DNA of 7,557 bases, taken from positions 1-7,557 of the forward strand of contig LNEX01000017.1 of assembly GCA_001464165.1 (NCBI GenBank). Direction: 5' to 3'. The translations under genes were made by a program, and so were the position numbers. Shown piece by piece: positions 1 through 5,213 of the stretch (position 1 is its first letter; every line of letters begins with the position of its first letter). The notes under the pieces are model-generated. The model did not search any database, was not told the DNA's origin, and saw only the letters and a program-made list of their open reading frames with translations. This DNA comes from a bacterium Ga0077546 (GTDB lineage Bacteria; Cyanobacteriota; Vampirovibrionia; Obscuribacterales; Obscuribacteraceae).

Positions 1-156
1 CGCCCTGAGCCGACGCTCACAGGCGGGGATTTCCAGTGTCGTCATTGTCGGCTATTGGCCGGCAGCAGCCCGTCGTTGCCTGATGGATCCAACCCCTCCG
101 CTGCTATAGTGCAGTCGGCTTCTGACGTTCAGTGCAGCCGTCTTCTGAAAACGACA
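1..156. mobile_element. End of a Tn402-like / class 1 integron element (IRi side), rest outside the window
   Basis: Read on the minus strand from 156 downward, about 100 bases match what I remember of the outer end of the class 1 integron 5'-conserved segment, including a terminal TGTCG and two internal transposase-binding repeats. The element therefore extends to the left and base 157 is the first base of its target. From about base 62 down to 1 the sequence drifts from the standard integron end: GTCGGCTATTGGCCGG here against the remembered GTCCGCTGATGGCCGG, then no match I know. This may be a relative such as a mercury-type or pre-integron Tn402 element rather than a clinical class 1 integron. 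No complete gene fits in this part; intI1 would lie further left if present. Identification rests on memory, not on a search. Confidence 0.85.
109..156 (-). repeat. Tn402-type terminal inverted repeat IRi with two TniA-binding repeats
   Basis: The 25-bp terminal repeat occupies 132-156 and starts on the minus strand with TGTCGTTTTCAGAAG. A second copy of its core lies just inside: GTGCAGTCGGCTTCTGA at 109-125 against GTGCAGCCGTCTTCTGA at 132-148, differing at two positions. Paired 19-bp-type repeats at each end are the known binding sites of TniA transposases. Insertions of this family make 5-bp target duplications, so GGTTT at 157-161 is the expected duplicate next to this end; the other copy lies outside the window. 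Confidence 0.85.
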
Positions 157-184
157 GGTTTGCCGATACAGTGGGCGGTTTTCA

Positions 185-248
185 AGTAAAGAAAGTCGTT
201 TAAAGTTTCAGATTTAGGATATACTTTTCCTTTACGAGTTTCCTTACT
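185..248. promoter_or_regulatory. Putative res site / resolvase operator with paired inverted arms
   Basis: AGTAAAGAAAGTCGT at 185-199 recurs as its inverted copy at 234-248 (minus strand AGTAAGGAAACTCGT), 13 of 15 positions matching, with 34 bp between. Serine resolvases bind inverted arms of about 12 bp in res sites that usually lie directly upstream of their own gene and also act as operators. Part of the full res site (normally around 120 bp with three subsites) would have been displaced by the insertion at 156/157. Confidence 0.5.
220..225 (+). promoter_or_regulatory. Candidate -10 element of the resolvase operon promoter
   Basis: TATACT, one base off the consensus, lies 36 bp upstream of the resolvase start and between the two res-like arms, where resolvase binding could repress it. 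No good -35 box is visible at 16-18 bp spacing, so the call is tentative. Confidence 0.35.
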
Positions 249-260
249 AGAAAGATTCAA

Positions 261-818
261 ATGCAAATCGGTTACGCGCGCGTTTCGAGCGACGACCAGA
301 ACTTGGATTTGCAGAATGATGCTCTTGCAGCCGCCGGTTGCAAGAAGATCTATGAGGACCGTATGAGTGGTGCCAAAGCCTCCCGTCCAGGTCTTGAAAT
401 GGCAATAGAAGTGGCCAGAGAAGGTGACGTTCTCACGGTTTGGCGCTTGGACAGACTGGGCCGATCTTTGAAAGATTTGATTGAACTGGTCAATTCGCTG
501 GAGCGCAGAGGGGTTGGCTTCACTAGCCTCCAGGAGAAAATTGATACCACCTCCAGTGGTGGCCGTTTGATTTTTCACATATTTGGAGCTCTGTCTGAAT
601 TTGAGCGCACCCTAATCCGCGAGCGAACTCAAGCCGGACTGCAAGCTGCTCGCGCCAGGGGTAGGAAAGGCGGCAGACCAAAGGCGCTGGATAACAAACA
701 GCAGCAGCTTCTACGAAAGCTGTATAAAGCGCGCGAACACACTATTGAAGAGATGTGCGAACTTTTCAAGATCTCAAAACCGACCTTTTACAACTACTTA
801 GAATCGAACGGGGAATGA
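261..818 (+). CDS. Serine recombinase, Tn3/Tn552-type resolvase
   Basis: 185-aa small serine recombinase, the usual length for resolvases. The N-terminal catalytic domain starts IGYARVSS with the nucleophile expected at Ser9, and has the second active-site segment WRLDRLGRS at 61-69. The long E helix runs over about 103-135 (FGALSEFERTLIRERT), followed by the basic GRKGGRP hinge at 134-140 and a C-terminal helix-turn-helix (about 145-182). Its job would be to resolve cointegrates of the transposon by recombining two res sites; the upstream inverted arms are likely part of res. The start has only a weak AGAAAG ribosome site, but the conserved N-terminus fixes it. It overlaps the transposase start by 4 nt (ATGA). 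Some family members act as invertases; the context favours a resolvase. Confidence 0.95.
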   Translation: MQIGYARVSSDDQNLDLQNDALAAAGCKKIYEDRMSGAKASRPGLEMAIEVAREGDVLTVWRLDRLGRSLKDLIELVNSLERRGVGFTSLQEKIDTTSSGGRLIFHIFGALSEFERTLIRERTQAGLQAARARGRKGGRPKALDNKQQQLLRKLYKAREHTIEEMCELFKISKPTFYNYLESNGE

Positions 819-2461
819 CGAAAAAATCGTTGCCGTTTGAGACGCTAGCCTCGTTAAAAGTCAGGCTGGCTCAACTCAGCCCGAGAAACACTGAGAGAAA
901 ACAGTTGATTGAACAGACTGCTTCTCTCTACGGAGTTTCAGTTGAGACTGTTTATAGAGCACTGAGACAAGGTTACAAACCCAAAGGTGTTCGTAGAGCC
1001 GATCAGGGCAAGCCAAGAAAGCTTTCGCGGGTGGAGTTGAACCGCTACTGTGAGATTATTGCCGCCCTTAAAGTGCGAACAAGAAACAAAAACGGGCGTC
1101 ATATCTCAACTGTTCGTGCTCTCGAAATCCTTGAAAAGTACGGAATTGAAACGCCGCAGGGGCTCGTAAAGGTTGAGCCTGGGCTGCTTAGTCGCAGCCT
1201 TGTTAATAGGTATCTGAAAATATTTGGCTATGACGAAACGACTCTGACCTGCCAACCGCCATCGGTTCGCTTTCAAGCCGAATTTTCAAATGCCTGCTGG
1301 CAGTTCGATATGAGCCCGTCGGACCTGAAGCATGTCGAGAAGCCCCTCTGGGTAGAAGACGGCCGCACGCCAACTCTTATGCTGTTCAGCATTGTCGACG
1401 ATCGCAGTGGAGCCGCCTACACTGAGTACAGATGCGTTTATGGTGAGGACGCCGAGTCAGCGCTCAGATTCCTATATAACGCCATGGCATCAAAAACTCT
1501 GGAGGGTCTTGTACTCCATGGAATACCTGAGATGATCTACATGGACAATGGTCCAGTAGCCAAAAGTAATGTCTTTAAGCGTGTCATGGAAGGACTTAAC
1601 GTTCGCATCCAGACTCATGAGCCGGATGGAAAAGACGGCCGCCGAAAAACGGCTCGCTCGAAAGGCAAAGTAGAAAGGCCTTTCCGGACAGTAAAAGAAG
1701 CGCACGAAACGCTATACCACTTTCACAAGCCAGAAAATGAGGCCGAGGCCAACCTTTGGCTGCAACAGTATTTGGTCACTTACAACCAACGTGGGCACCG
1801 TAGTGAAGACCATTCGCGAGCCGAAGATTGGTTGACCAATTTGCCGGCAGGGGGACTGCGCGAAATGTGCAGCTGGGATACCTATTGCAGCTTCGCTCGC
1901 GAACCAGAGAGAAAAACGGTTGACAGCAACGCTCGGGTCAAGGTTGATGGTAGTGAATACGAGGTGGCACCGGACCTGGCTGGACAAACTGTAATCCTCT
2001 GGTGGGGACTTTTTGACAACGAGCTTTTTGTGGAGCACGAGGGCAAGAAATATGGTCCCTATAGCCAAGTAAGTGGACCAATTCCGCTCCATAAATATCG
2101 TAAATTCAAAAAAACCAAATCCGAGGAAAGAGCTGATCGGATAGAAGAATTGGCGAATCAACTTGGTTTGCCACGTGCGGCTGTGACTGGCGAACCAGAA
2201 CTGGCTAAGGCTGTCGAGCACCCACCGTCGCCCAAGCAAACAGTGCCTTTCCCATCAGGCAATCAAGGCGAAGCTGCCAACTTCCCCAACGCCATTTTAG
2301 CCAAGCTGGCTATCGCTCATTACTTTGGCAAGCCTTTGGGTAGCTTGCCTGAAGATGACTACTCCTACATTGCCGGTGTCTTGGAAAAGACTCTGAACAA
2401 GCAGGAAGTCATGTCATCGGTGAAAACCCACTTTGCTCGTAAACGTCAAAAAAGGAGATAG
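815..2461 (+). CDS. DDE transposase of the Mu/TniA/TnsB type (rve integrase core)
   Basis: 548 aa from ATG 815. This start overlaps the resolvase stop as ATGA; a GTG at 755 in the same frame would add 20 residues reading through resolvase DNA and is less likely. Near the N-terminus is a helix-turn-helix (about 29-50, SLYGVSVETVYRAL), then a second DNA-binding helical region with basic linkers to about 140. The RNase H-like catalytic core gives WQFDMSP (Asp165), IYMDNGP (Asp244) and KGKVERPF (Glu287), a plausible D-D-E triad. A beta-barrel segment follows (about 376-416, VKVDGSEYEVAP), as in Mu-transposase C-terminal domains, and then a basic tail ending RKRQKRR. It would bind the 20-bp end repeats and carry out strand cleavage and transfer with the downstream ATPase. 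IS481-type annotation would be common, but the barrel and the ATPase partner argue for the Mu/TniA group. Confidence 0.93.
   Translation: MTKKSLPFETLASLKVRLAQLSPRNTERKQLIEQTASLYGVSVETVYRALRQGYKPKGVRRADQGKPRKLSRVELNRYCEIIAALKVRTRNKNGRHISTVRALEILEKYGIETPQGLVKVEPGLLSRSLVNRYLKIFGYDETTLTCQPPSVRFQAEFSNACWQFDMSPSDLKHVEKPLWVEDGRTPTLMLFSIVDDRSGAAYTEYRCVYGEDAESALRFLYNAMASKTLEGLVLHGIPEMIYMDNGPVAKSNVFKRVMEGLNVRIQTHEPDGKDGRRKTARSKGKVERPFRTVKEAHETLYHFHKPENEAEANLWLQQYLVTYNQRGHRSEDHSRAEDWLTNLPAGGLREMCSWDTYCSFAREPERKTVDSNARVKVDGSEYEVAPDLAGQTVILWWGLFDNELFVEHEGKKYGPYSQVSGPIPLHKYRKFKKTKSEERADRIEELANQLGLPRAAVTGEPELAKAVEHPPSPKQTVPFPSGNQGEAANFPNAILAKLAIAHYFGKPLGSLPEDDYSYIAGVLEKTLNKQEVMSSVKTHFARKRQKRR
2453..2457 (+). 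promoter_or_regulatory. Ribosome binding site deciding the ATPase start
   Basis: AGGAG lies 6 nt before GTG 2464, inside the last codons of the transposase gene. It supports the GTG start over the in-frame ATG at 2479, which would be 21 nt away, and suggests translational coupling of the two proteins. Confidence 0.7.
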
Positions 2462-2463
2462 CG

Positions 2464-3438
2464 GTGCGCAGTGACGCCATGGATTACTACGGGATTACAA
2501 AAGACTTTGCGCAAGCGGGCTTCTTTGAAACAGAAAGCGTCACGGCTCTTCTGAGAGACCTAAAAACGGCTATTCATGCTGGCGGTCTCGTTGCGGTGTC
2601 AGGCTTAAGCGGGAGCGGCAAAACTGTTTCTCTCTGGCGTTTGCAAGACACGCTGGCCCGAGAAGGAAGGATAATTCTTAGTAGATCTCTCTTTGTGGAA
2701 AAGGAAAGAGTAAGCCTGGCAAGCCTCATCAATGCCTTGTTCTTTGACCTGTCTACAAAGAAAGATGTGCTGATTCCGAGCCAGGGCGAACGCCGTGAGC
2801 GAGGACTGCAAGAGCTGATAAAACAAAGCAAAAAGCCAGTCGCACTGTTCATCGACGAAGCCCACGACCTTCACAACAAAACCCTGAAAGGCCTCAAGCG
2901 CCTGGTCGAAGTCGTCAGGCAGAGCGGTAGCATTCTCACTGTCGTTATGATCGGTCATCCCAAGCTCAAAAACGATCTCGAGCGCCCAACCATGGCAGAA
3001 ATTGGTCACCGCACAAAGATATTTCCATTCGACGGTGTTGCCGACAGCCGCAGAGAGTTCATAGAGTGGCTGCTCGACCGATGCAGTGACGAGAAAACAA
3101 GCCCTGAGGATATATTGCAGCCGGAAGCCATAGAACTCATTGCAGAACGCTCCACAACGGCGCTGCAGATTCACGAGCACCTGGCAAAAGTTTTGGAGGC
3201 CGGGCATGCAACAGCTGAGCGACCAATTAGTGCCGCCCTGGTCGAATCGATTCTCACAAATGACCACTCCGCTTGGGTAGCATCGATAACCAGACACGGC
3301 TACGATGTCCGCTCACTTTCTGACTTCTTAAACATCAAGCAAGCCGAGGTCAAACAGCTTTTTGCCGGTCAGTTGGACCCGATGCGAGAGCAGGAGTTGG
3401 GAGAGCAATTAAAAGTGGCCGGGTTGCCAGTAAGATAA
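2464..3438 (+). CDS. AAA+ ATPase, MuB/TniB/TnsC-type transposition regulator
   Basis: 324 aa, starting at GTG two bases after the transposase stop and preceded by a good ribosome site. Walker A is GLSGSGKT (47-54), Walker B is VALFIDEAH (126-134, Asp131/Glu132), and a sensor-1-like strand TVVMIGHP follows at 159-166. Annotation pipelines often call such proteins ExeA-like. After the AAA core there is a helical lid region and a C-terminal domain (about 280-324, SLSDFLNIKQAEVKQLF), reminiscent of the small DNA-binding or transposase-contact domain of MuB. By family knowledge it would polymerise on target DNA with ATP, recruit the DDE transposase and give target immunity. No TniQ/TnsD-like partner is adjacent, so target selection would depend on this protein alone, as in Mu and Tn552-like systems. 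Confidence 0.93.
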   Translation: MRSDAMDYYGITKDFAQAGFFETESVTALLRDLKTAIHAGGLVAVSGLSGSGKTVSLWRLQDTLAREGRIILSRSLFVEKERVSLASLINALFFDLSTKKDVLIPSQGERRERGLQELIKQSKKPVALFIDEAHDLHNKTLKGLKRLVEVVRQSGSILTVVMIGHPKLKNDLERPTMAEIGHRTKIFPFDGVADSRREFIEWLLDRCSDEKTSPEDILQPEAIELIAERSTTALQIHEHLAKVLEAGHATAERPISAALVESILTNDHSAWVASITRHGYDVRSLSDFLNIKQAEVKQLFAGQLDPMREQELGEQLKVAGLPVR

Positions 3439-3466
3439 TCCTTCGTTTTCCTTACTCTGTCGTGGT

Positions 3467-3480
3467 CACCAGCGCTGGTG
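3467..3480. repeat. 14-bp perfect palindrome at the inner edge of the repeat array
   Basis: CACCAGCGCTGGTG is a perfect palindrome whose right half is the start of the first 20-bp unit. The array thus begins with one half-unit in inverted orientation. It lies 28 bp after the ATPase stop. Confidence 0.6.
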
Positions 3481-3585
3481 TCAGTTAAATTGCGCTAGTG
3501 TCACTTAATTTGCGCTGGTGTCATTTAATTTGGGTTCGGTGTCAATCAATTTGAGTTCGGCACCACTTCTAGTGGCGGTTAATTC
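3472..3585. repeat. Tandem about 20-bp repeats, putative transposase-binding right-end array
   Basis: Three exactly adjacent 20-bp units with the pattern GCGCTRGTGTCANTTAAWTT lie at 3472-3491, 3492-3511 and 3512-3531. A fourth, 21-bp unit (GGTGTCAATCAATTT core) is at 3532-3552, and a degenerate fifth (TAGTGGCGGTTAATTC) is at about 3570-3585. On the minus strand the core reads AATTAAGTGACAC. Arrays of 18-22 bp transposase sites are typical of TnsB/TniA/Mu-type ends, and this one sits directly behind the transposition genes. Confidence 0.75.
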
Positions 3586-3601
3586 GAGCCAGAAACAGCG
3601 G

Positions 3602-3637
3602 ATGATGTCGCGCCGAACGATTTATGATGTCACGCCG
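3602..3637. repeat. Direct repeat pair ATGATGTCRCGCCG, possible outermost terminal sites
   Basis: ATGATGTCGCGCCG at 3602-3615 recurs as ATGATGTCACGCCG at 3624-3637, a 22-bp period, close to that of the 20-bp array beside it. On the minus strand each reads as a GACATCAT core preceded by CGGCG. These may be further, diverged transposase sites, which would move the transposon end to about 3642. Confidence 0.45.
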
Positions 3638-3642
3638 CTACA

Positions 3643-3863
3643 GCTACCCGCCCGCCGCCCTGATCAGACATCGCCTACACCGCTTCGTCCGGCGTTGCCA
3701 GACTGCACTAGATTGTCGAAGCACCTCCCCGGCTTTCTTGAAGGTACCACCAAAACTTTTGCCATCAAGACCAAGCCCTGGCGGGTGGCTGCGCCAGTCC
3801 TGACAGCAAAACTTTTGGCGGTATTCCATGGGAAGCCGGTGAAGGCGCCGGATTAGCGAGGTA
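3643..3863. other. Gene-free spacer with a large nested inverted repeat
   Basis: I see no convincing gene here. Open frames on both strands start inside the transposon end or lack ribosome sites and recognisable domains. The notable structure is the 18-bp inverted repeat described separately. A weak GAGG at 3858-3861 serves the next gene. Confidence 0.5.
3745..3823. repeat. 18-bp inverted repeat with nested 6-bp hairpin
   Basis: Arm TACCACCAAAACTTTTGC at 3745-3762 pairs with GCAAAACTTTTGGCGGTA at 3806-3823, 16 of 18 positions complementary, 43 bp apart. Within the spacer CTGGCG (3778-3783) pairs with CGCCAG (3792-3797), almost centred, so the whole can fold as one stepped hairpin. Each arm also contains the near-palindrome CAAAACTTTTG. 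It could be a paired operator for the small gene at 3870, a single-strand fold or a recombination site; nothing in the sequence decides between these. Confidence 0.6.
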
Positions 3864-3869
3864 ATGAAC

Positions 3870-4040
3870 ATGACTGACGAACAGAAAAGACAGCTCGCCG
3901 AGAGCTACATTGCAAAATCCCGCCGCGATGAATTCCACACTTGCGACTCATCCGAGAGCAACTGCGCAGGCTGCGAGATGATGCGCAAAGGGCTCGGGAT
4001 GCTCAAAGAGCTAGGCGACCAGAACATTTACAGCGTTTAG
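3870..4040 (+). CDS. Small cysteine-containing hypothetical protein (56 aa)
   Basis: I do not recognise the family. The product is MTDEQKRQLAESYIAKSRRD followed by a cysteine cluster C-x7-C-x2-C (TCDSSESNCAGCEMM, Cys25, Cys33, Cys36), then a helical tail LGMLKELGDQNIYSV. The start is the second of two in-frame ATGs (3864 and 3870): GAGG at 3858-3861 is 8 nt from 3870 but only 2 nt from 3864. A strong terminator begins 6 nt after the stop, which supports a real, separately transcribed gene. The cysteines and upstream His could bind a metal, but a full four-ligand site is not obvious. It is likely soluble: no membrane segment or signal peptide. Small plasmid accessory or regulatory protein is the most I would claim. 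Confidence 0.65.
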   Translation: MTDEQKRQLAESYIAKSRRDEFHTCDSSESNCAGCEMMRKGLGMLKELGDQNIYSV

Positions 4041-4046
4041 AAGCGT

Positions 4047-4077
4047 CGCCCCGGGCCGTCGGGCCTGGGGCGTTTTT
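4047..4077 (+). terminator. Rho-independent terminator
   Basis: CGCCCCGGGCC at 4047-4057 pairs with GGCCTGGGGCG at 4062-4072 with one G-T wobble around a short loop, followed by TTTTT at 4073-4077. It ends transcription of the 56-aa gene and separates it from the membrane-protein pair. Confidence 0.9.
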
Positions 4078-4145
4078 GCTCGATATAGCCATTGCGCTTG
4101 AAAAGCTGCACAATGAATAAATGAAACTCTGCGGCAGACTTACCC

Positions 4146-4358
4146 ATGGATGATGACGATATCTGGCGGCTATTTTGCATATTCGGAATTGTCGGCTTCT
4201 TTGGCATGCTGGCGAAAAGCAACTGGCGTCTTCTGTCCTTCGTGCGAATGACTACCAGGTTTTTCTATGCGGTTTGGTATTTGTGCGAGGACGGAGTTAG
4301 AGCCCTTTTGAAGAAGCCTAAAAAACCTCGCAAACCTGGCAGGCGCAGGTACTACTGA
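4146..4358 (+). CDS. Small membrane protein with polybasic C-terminus (70 aa)
   Basis: Not recognised as a known family. It begins with an acidic MDDDD, followed by one hydrophobic segment of about 16 residues (7-22, WRLFCIFGIVGFFGML). An amphipathic, aromatic stretch follows (about 30-55) and then a strongly basic tail KKPKKPRKPGRRRYY. By the positive-inside tendency the tail would be cytoplasmic and could touch DNA or the membrane surface. No clear ribosome site precedes ATG 4146. Its stop overlaps the next start (TGATG at 4356-4360), a sign of translational coupling, so the two small proteins probably act together in the membrane. The pattern of tiny coupled membrane genes in a plasmid backbone recalls IncP kle-type genes, but I see no sequence match to them. 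Confidence 0.6.
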   Translation: MDDDDIWRLFCIFGIVGFFGMLAKSNWRLLSFVRMTTRFFYAVWYLCEDGVRALLKKPKKPRKPGRRRYY

Positions 4359-4618
4359 TGGAAATTCTCTCGTCACTAGGTTTACTCATTGTCGTTCTAG
4401 TCGCCTTCAGCCTCATGGCCGGCGGTCGTGCTTCCAATGTTTTAAGGCCAGCTATGGGTATTGCAAACAACCTCATCGCCATGGCCGTCCGTGTTGTTCT
4501 TTCCGCCCTCGGTGGCATCGTCAAGCTTGGAGGCGGGGCGCTCAAATTGCCAAAGCCGGGACCACTTCCCAGGGACGATAAGAGGGGACCTGGACCGCCG
4601 CCGACCCGCTGGGAGTGA
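4358..4618 (+). CDS. Small hydrophobic protein with proline-rich tail (86 aa)
   Basis: Not recognised. One strong N-terminal membrane segment (about 5-21, SSLGLLIVVLVAFSLMA) is followed by a second, milder hydrophobic and glycine-rich region (about 31-58, including VVLSALGGIVKLGGGALKL), then a short proline- and charge-rich tail (KPGPLPRDDKRGPGPPP). The gene starts at ATG 4358, sharing one base with the upstream stop, so it is probably translated by re-initiation after the 70-aa protein. It could be a two-pass membrane protein or a single-pass one with a surface-lying amphipathic helix. The convergent minus-strand gene ends 62 bp beyond its stop, with only a weak hairpin between (AGGC at 4649-4652, GCCT at 4659-4662). 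Confidence 0.6.
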   Translation: MEILSSLGLLIVVLVAFSLMAGGRASNVLRPAMGIANNLIAMAVRVVLSALGGIVKLGGGALKLPKPGPLPRDDKRGPGPPPTRWE

Positions 4619-4680
4619 CGCTCCAAATGGCAAAGGCGCTCGATGCACAGGCTTCGAGGCCTTGTTAGGGCTAGCGTCAA

Positions 4681-4857
4681 TTAGATGTCATCGACTTTAT
4701 CGGGATCGGAAGCGAGGTGTTTGTCGCGTAAATGCTCCACATTCATCCCTTTTGAGGCAAGCGCCCTCTTGAGCAGCTCGGCCGCTTTTTCTGTGTTTCC
4801 CTGCTCGCGTTCCTTTTCGGCTGCCCAACAAAGAATGGTGTATTTGTCAAATTGCAT
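4681..4857 (-). CDS. Small helical hypothetical protein (58 aa)
   Basis: Starts MQFDKYTILCWAAEKEREQG and continues with NTEKAAELLKRALASKGMNV to an acidic end DPDKVDDI. The pattern WAAEKEREQGNTEKAAELLKRAL resembles one tetratricopeptide-type helix pair; nothing more specific is visible. The ATG at 4857 is chosen over an upstream in-frame start (extending to 4917) because GAGGA (plus-strand 4863-4867) lies 5 nt before it. The gene is convergent with the membrane-protein pair. Short helical proteins of this type occur widely on plasmids without known function; a protein-protein contact role is only a guess. Confidence 0.65.
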   Translation of the reverse strand: MQFDKYTILCWAAEKEREQGNTEKAAELLKRALASKGMNVEHLRDKHLASDPDKVDDI

Positions 4858-4884
4858 AAAAATCCTCATTGGGTTAGCAATTCG

Positions 4885-4890
4885 ATTATG
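4885..4890 (-). promoter_or_regulatory. Candidate -10 box for the 58-aa gene
   Basis: On the minus strand CATAAT lies 27 bp upstream of the start at 4857, a suitable distance. The -35 position (about 4908-4913, TGTGTA) is poor, so this is a weak call. Confidence 0.3.
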
Positions 4891-4913
4891 CGGAATGCCT
4901 GAGGTGTTACACA

Positions 4914-5021
4914 TCAATCGTTCGGACTACCTGGCTGTTTGGTGACGCCGCAAAAAGCAAAGCCGCCCCACTCGATGGAACGGCTCTGCAAATAAGGCTC
5001 CGAGACCTCAGACATTTCCAT
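4914..5021 (-). CDS. Possible 35-aa peptide beginning MEMSEVSEP
   Basis: From ATG at 5021 the minus strand reads MEMSEVSEPYLQSRSIEWGG, continues FAFCGVTKQPGSPND and stops 56 bp before the 58-aa gene. AGCAGG lies 4 nt upstream of the ATG, a passable but close ribosome site. The segment coding MSEVSEP is the same 20 bp that recurs at 5231-5250 inside the tRNA-like unit, where the minus strand again reads ATG followed by SEVSEP. So the match may reflect a shared RNA or DNA element rather than a conserved peptide. An upstream start at 5150 exists in frame but runs through the other tRNA-like copy and is unlikely. Confidence 0.3.
   Translation of the reverse strand: MEMSEVSEPYLQSRSIEWGGFAFCGVTKQPGSPND
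4996..5015 (+). repeat. 20-bp direct repeat, copy 1 (copy 2 at 5231-5250)
   Basis: GGCTCCGAGACCTCAGACAT occurs identically at 4996-5015 and 5231-5250, 235 bp apart. Copy 2 forms the central stem-loop of the tRNA-like unit. Copy 1 lacks the T-arm and acceptor sequences, so it is a fragment or an independent recognition sequence. Confidence 0.8.
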
Positions 5022-5073
5022 TATACCTGCTTGAAGGTGGACCCCGTGCCGCCCCCACCCGTTTTGCGGTAGG

Positions 5074-5154
5074 GGATTAACGGCGGAATTGTGGATCTCG
5101 GGGAACCGAACCCGCTTACCTGCCTGGTTGACGGAGCCGTGGCGGCGCATCCCC
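5074..5154 (-). ncRNA. tRNA-like unit, diverged inverted copy
   Basis: On the minus strand it starts GGGGATGCGCC (5154-5144), carries GGCTCCG, a T-arm-like GCGGGTTCGGTTCCCC (5115-5100), and ends in a flank CCGCCGTTAATCC (5086-5074). All four blocks recur in the same order in the plus-strand unit at 5214-5301. The cloverleaf is poor here: the T stem holds only three pairs and the acceptor does not close. Instead CTCGGGGA at 5097-5104 pairs perfectly with TCCCCGAG at 5150-5157. It may be a decayed copy or a different fold. Confidence 0.3.
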
Positions 5155-5166
5155 GAGGTGGATCGT

Positions 5167-5201
5167 ATCGCAAGCTAACTTGGTGGCTGCTTGCGATTTT
5201 T
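5167..5201 (+). terminator. Terminator-like hairpin between the tRNA-like units
   Basis: ATCGCAAGC at 5167-5175 pairs perfectly with GCTTGCGAT at 5189-5197 across a 13-nt loop, followed by TTTTT ending at 5201. This fits a rho-independent terminator for plus-strand transcription, although no gene precedes it on that strand. It could instead end an antisense or regulatory RNA from 5022-5165. Confidence 0.6.
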
Positions 5202-5213
5202 GAGGTTGTCGCT

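Larger units (their letters stand above)
157..3642 (+). mobile_element. Remnant of a resolvase-transposase-ATPase transposon (Tn552/Tn5053-like organisation), left end split off
   Basis: Three adjacent same-strand genes form the transposition module: serine resolvase, DDE transposase and AAA+ ATPase. They are followed at once by tandem 20-bp repeats that look like transposase-binding terminal sites. The gene content resembles the Tn552 family (transposase, ATPase, resolvase) more than Tn5053/Tn402, because no TniQ-like gene is present between the ATPase and the repeat array. The left terminus is not visible: the Tn402-like element sits immediately upstream of the resolvase gene. The right boundary is not fixed. 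Candidates are the CA at 3596-3597 or the CA at 3641-3642; the latter gives a minus-strand end starting TGTAGCGGCGTGACA, which resembles TnsB-type ends. No passenger gene lies between resolvase and right end, so any cargo would be to the left. Confidence 0.7.

Noticed and set aside
129..578. 149-aa open frame on the minus strand
   Set aside because: It runs antisense across the resolvase gene and the upstream res region, with no domain signal; a shadow frame.
755..814. GTG start giving the transposase 20 more residues
   Set aside because: The ATG at 815 forms the usual ATGA overlap with the resolvase stop, and the extra residues are read through resolvase coding DNA without a ribosome site.
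1712..2239. Long minus-strand frame inside the transposase gene
   Set aside because: Antisense to a well-supported DDE transposase; composition is that of a shadow frame.
2605..3297. 230-aa minus-strand frame inside the ATPase gene
   Set aside because: Antisense to clear Walker A and B motifs on the plus strand; no family features of its own.
3472..3552. CRISPR-like array
   Set aside because: The 20-bp units are directly adjacent with no unique spacers and lie at a transposon end; they fit transposase sites instead.
3518..3856. 112-aa plus-strand frame after the ATPase
   Set aside because: It begins inside the 20-bp repeat array and reads through the inverted repeat; no ribosome site or recognisable domain. 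A shorter start near 3602 is no better supported.
3644..3871. 75-aa minus-strand frame
   Set aside because: Overlaps the inverted-repeat spacer, is Arg/Cys-rich as expected from shadow reading, and has no ribosome site.
5022..5027. TATAAT on the minus strand as a promoter
   Set aside because: It overlaps the start codon region of the 35-aa frame (TATAATG), has no -35 partner at usual spacing, and would give a transcript lacking that start.
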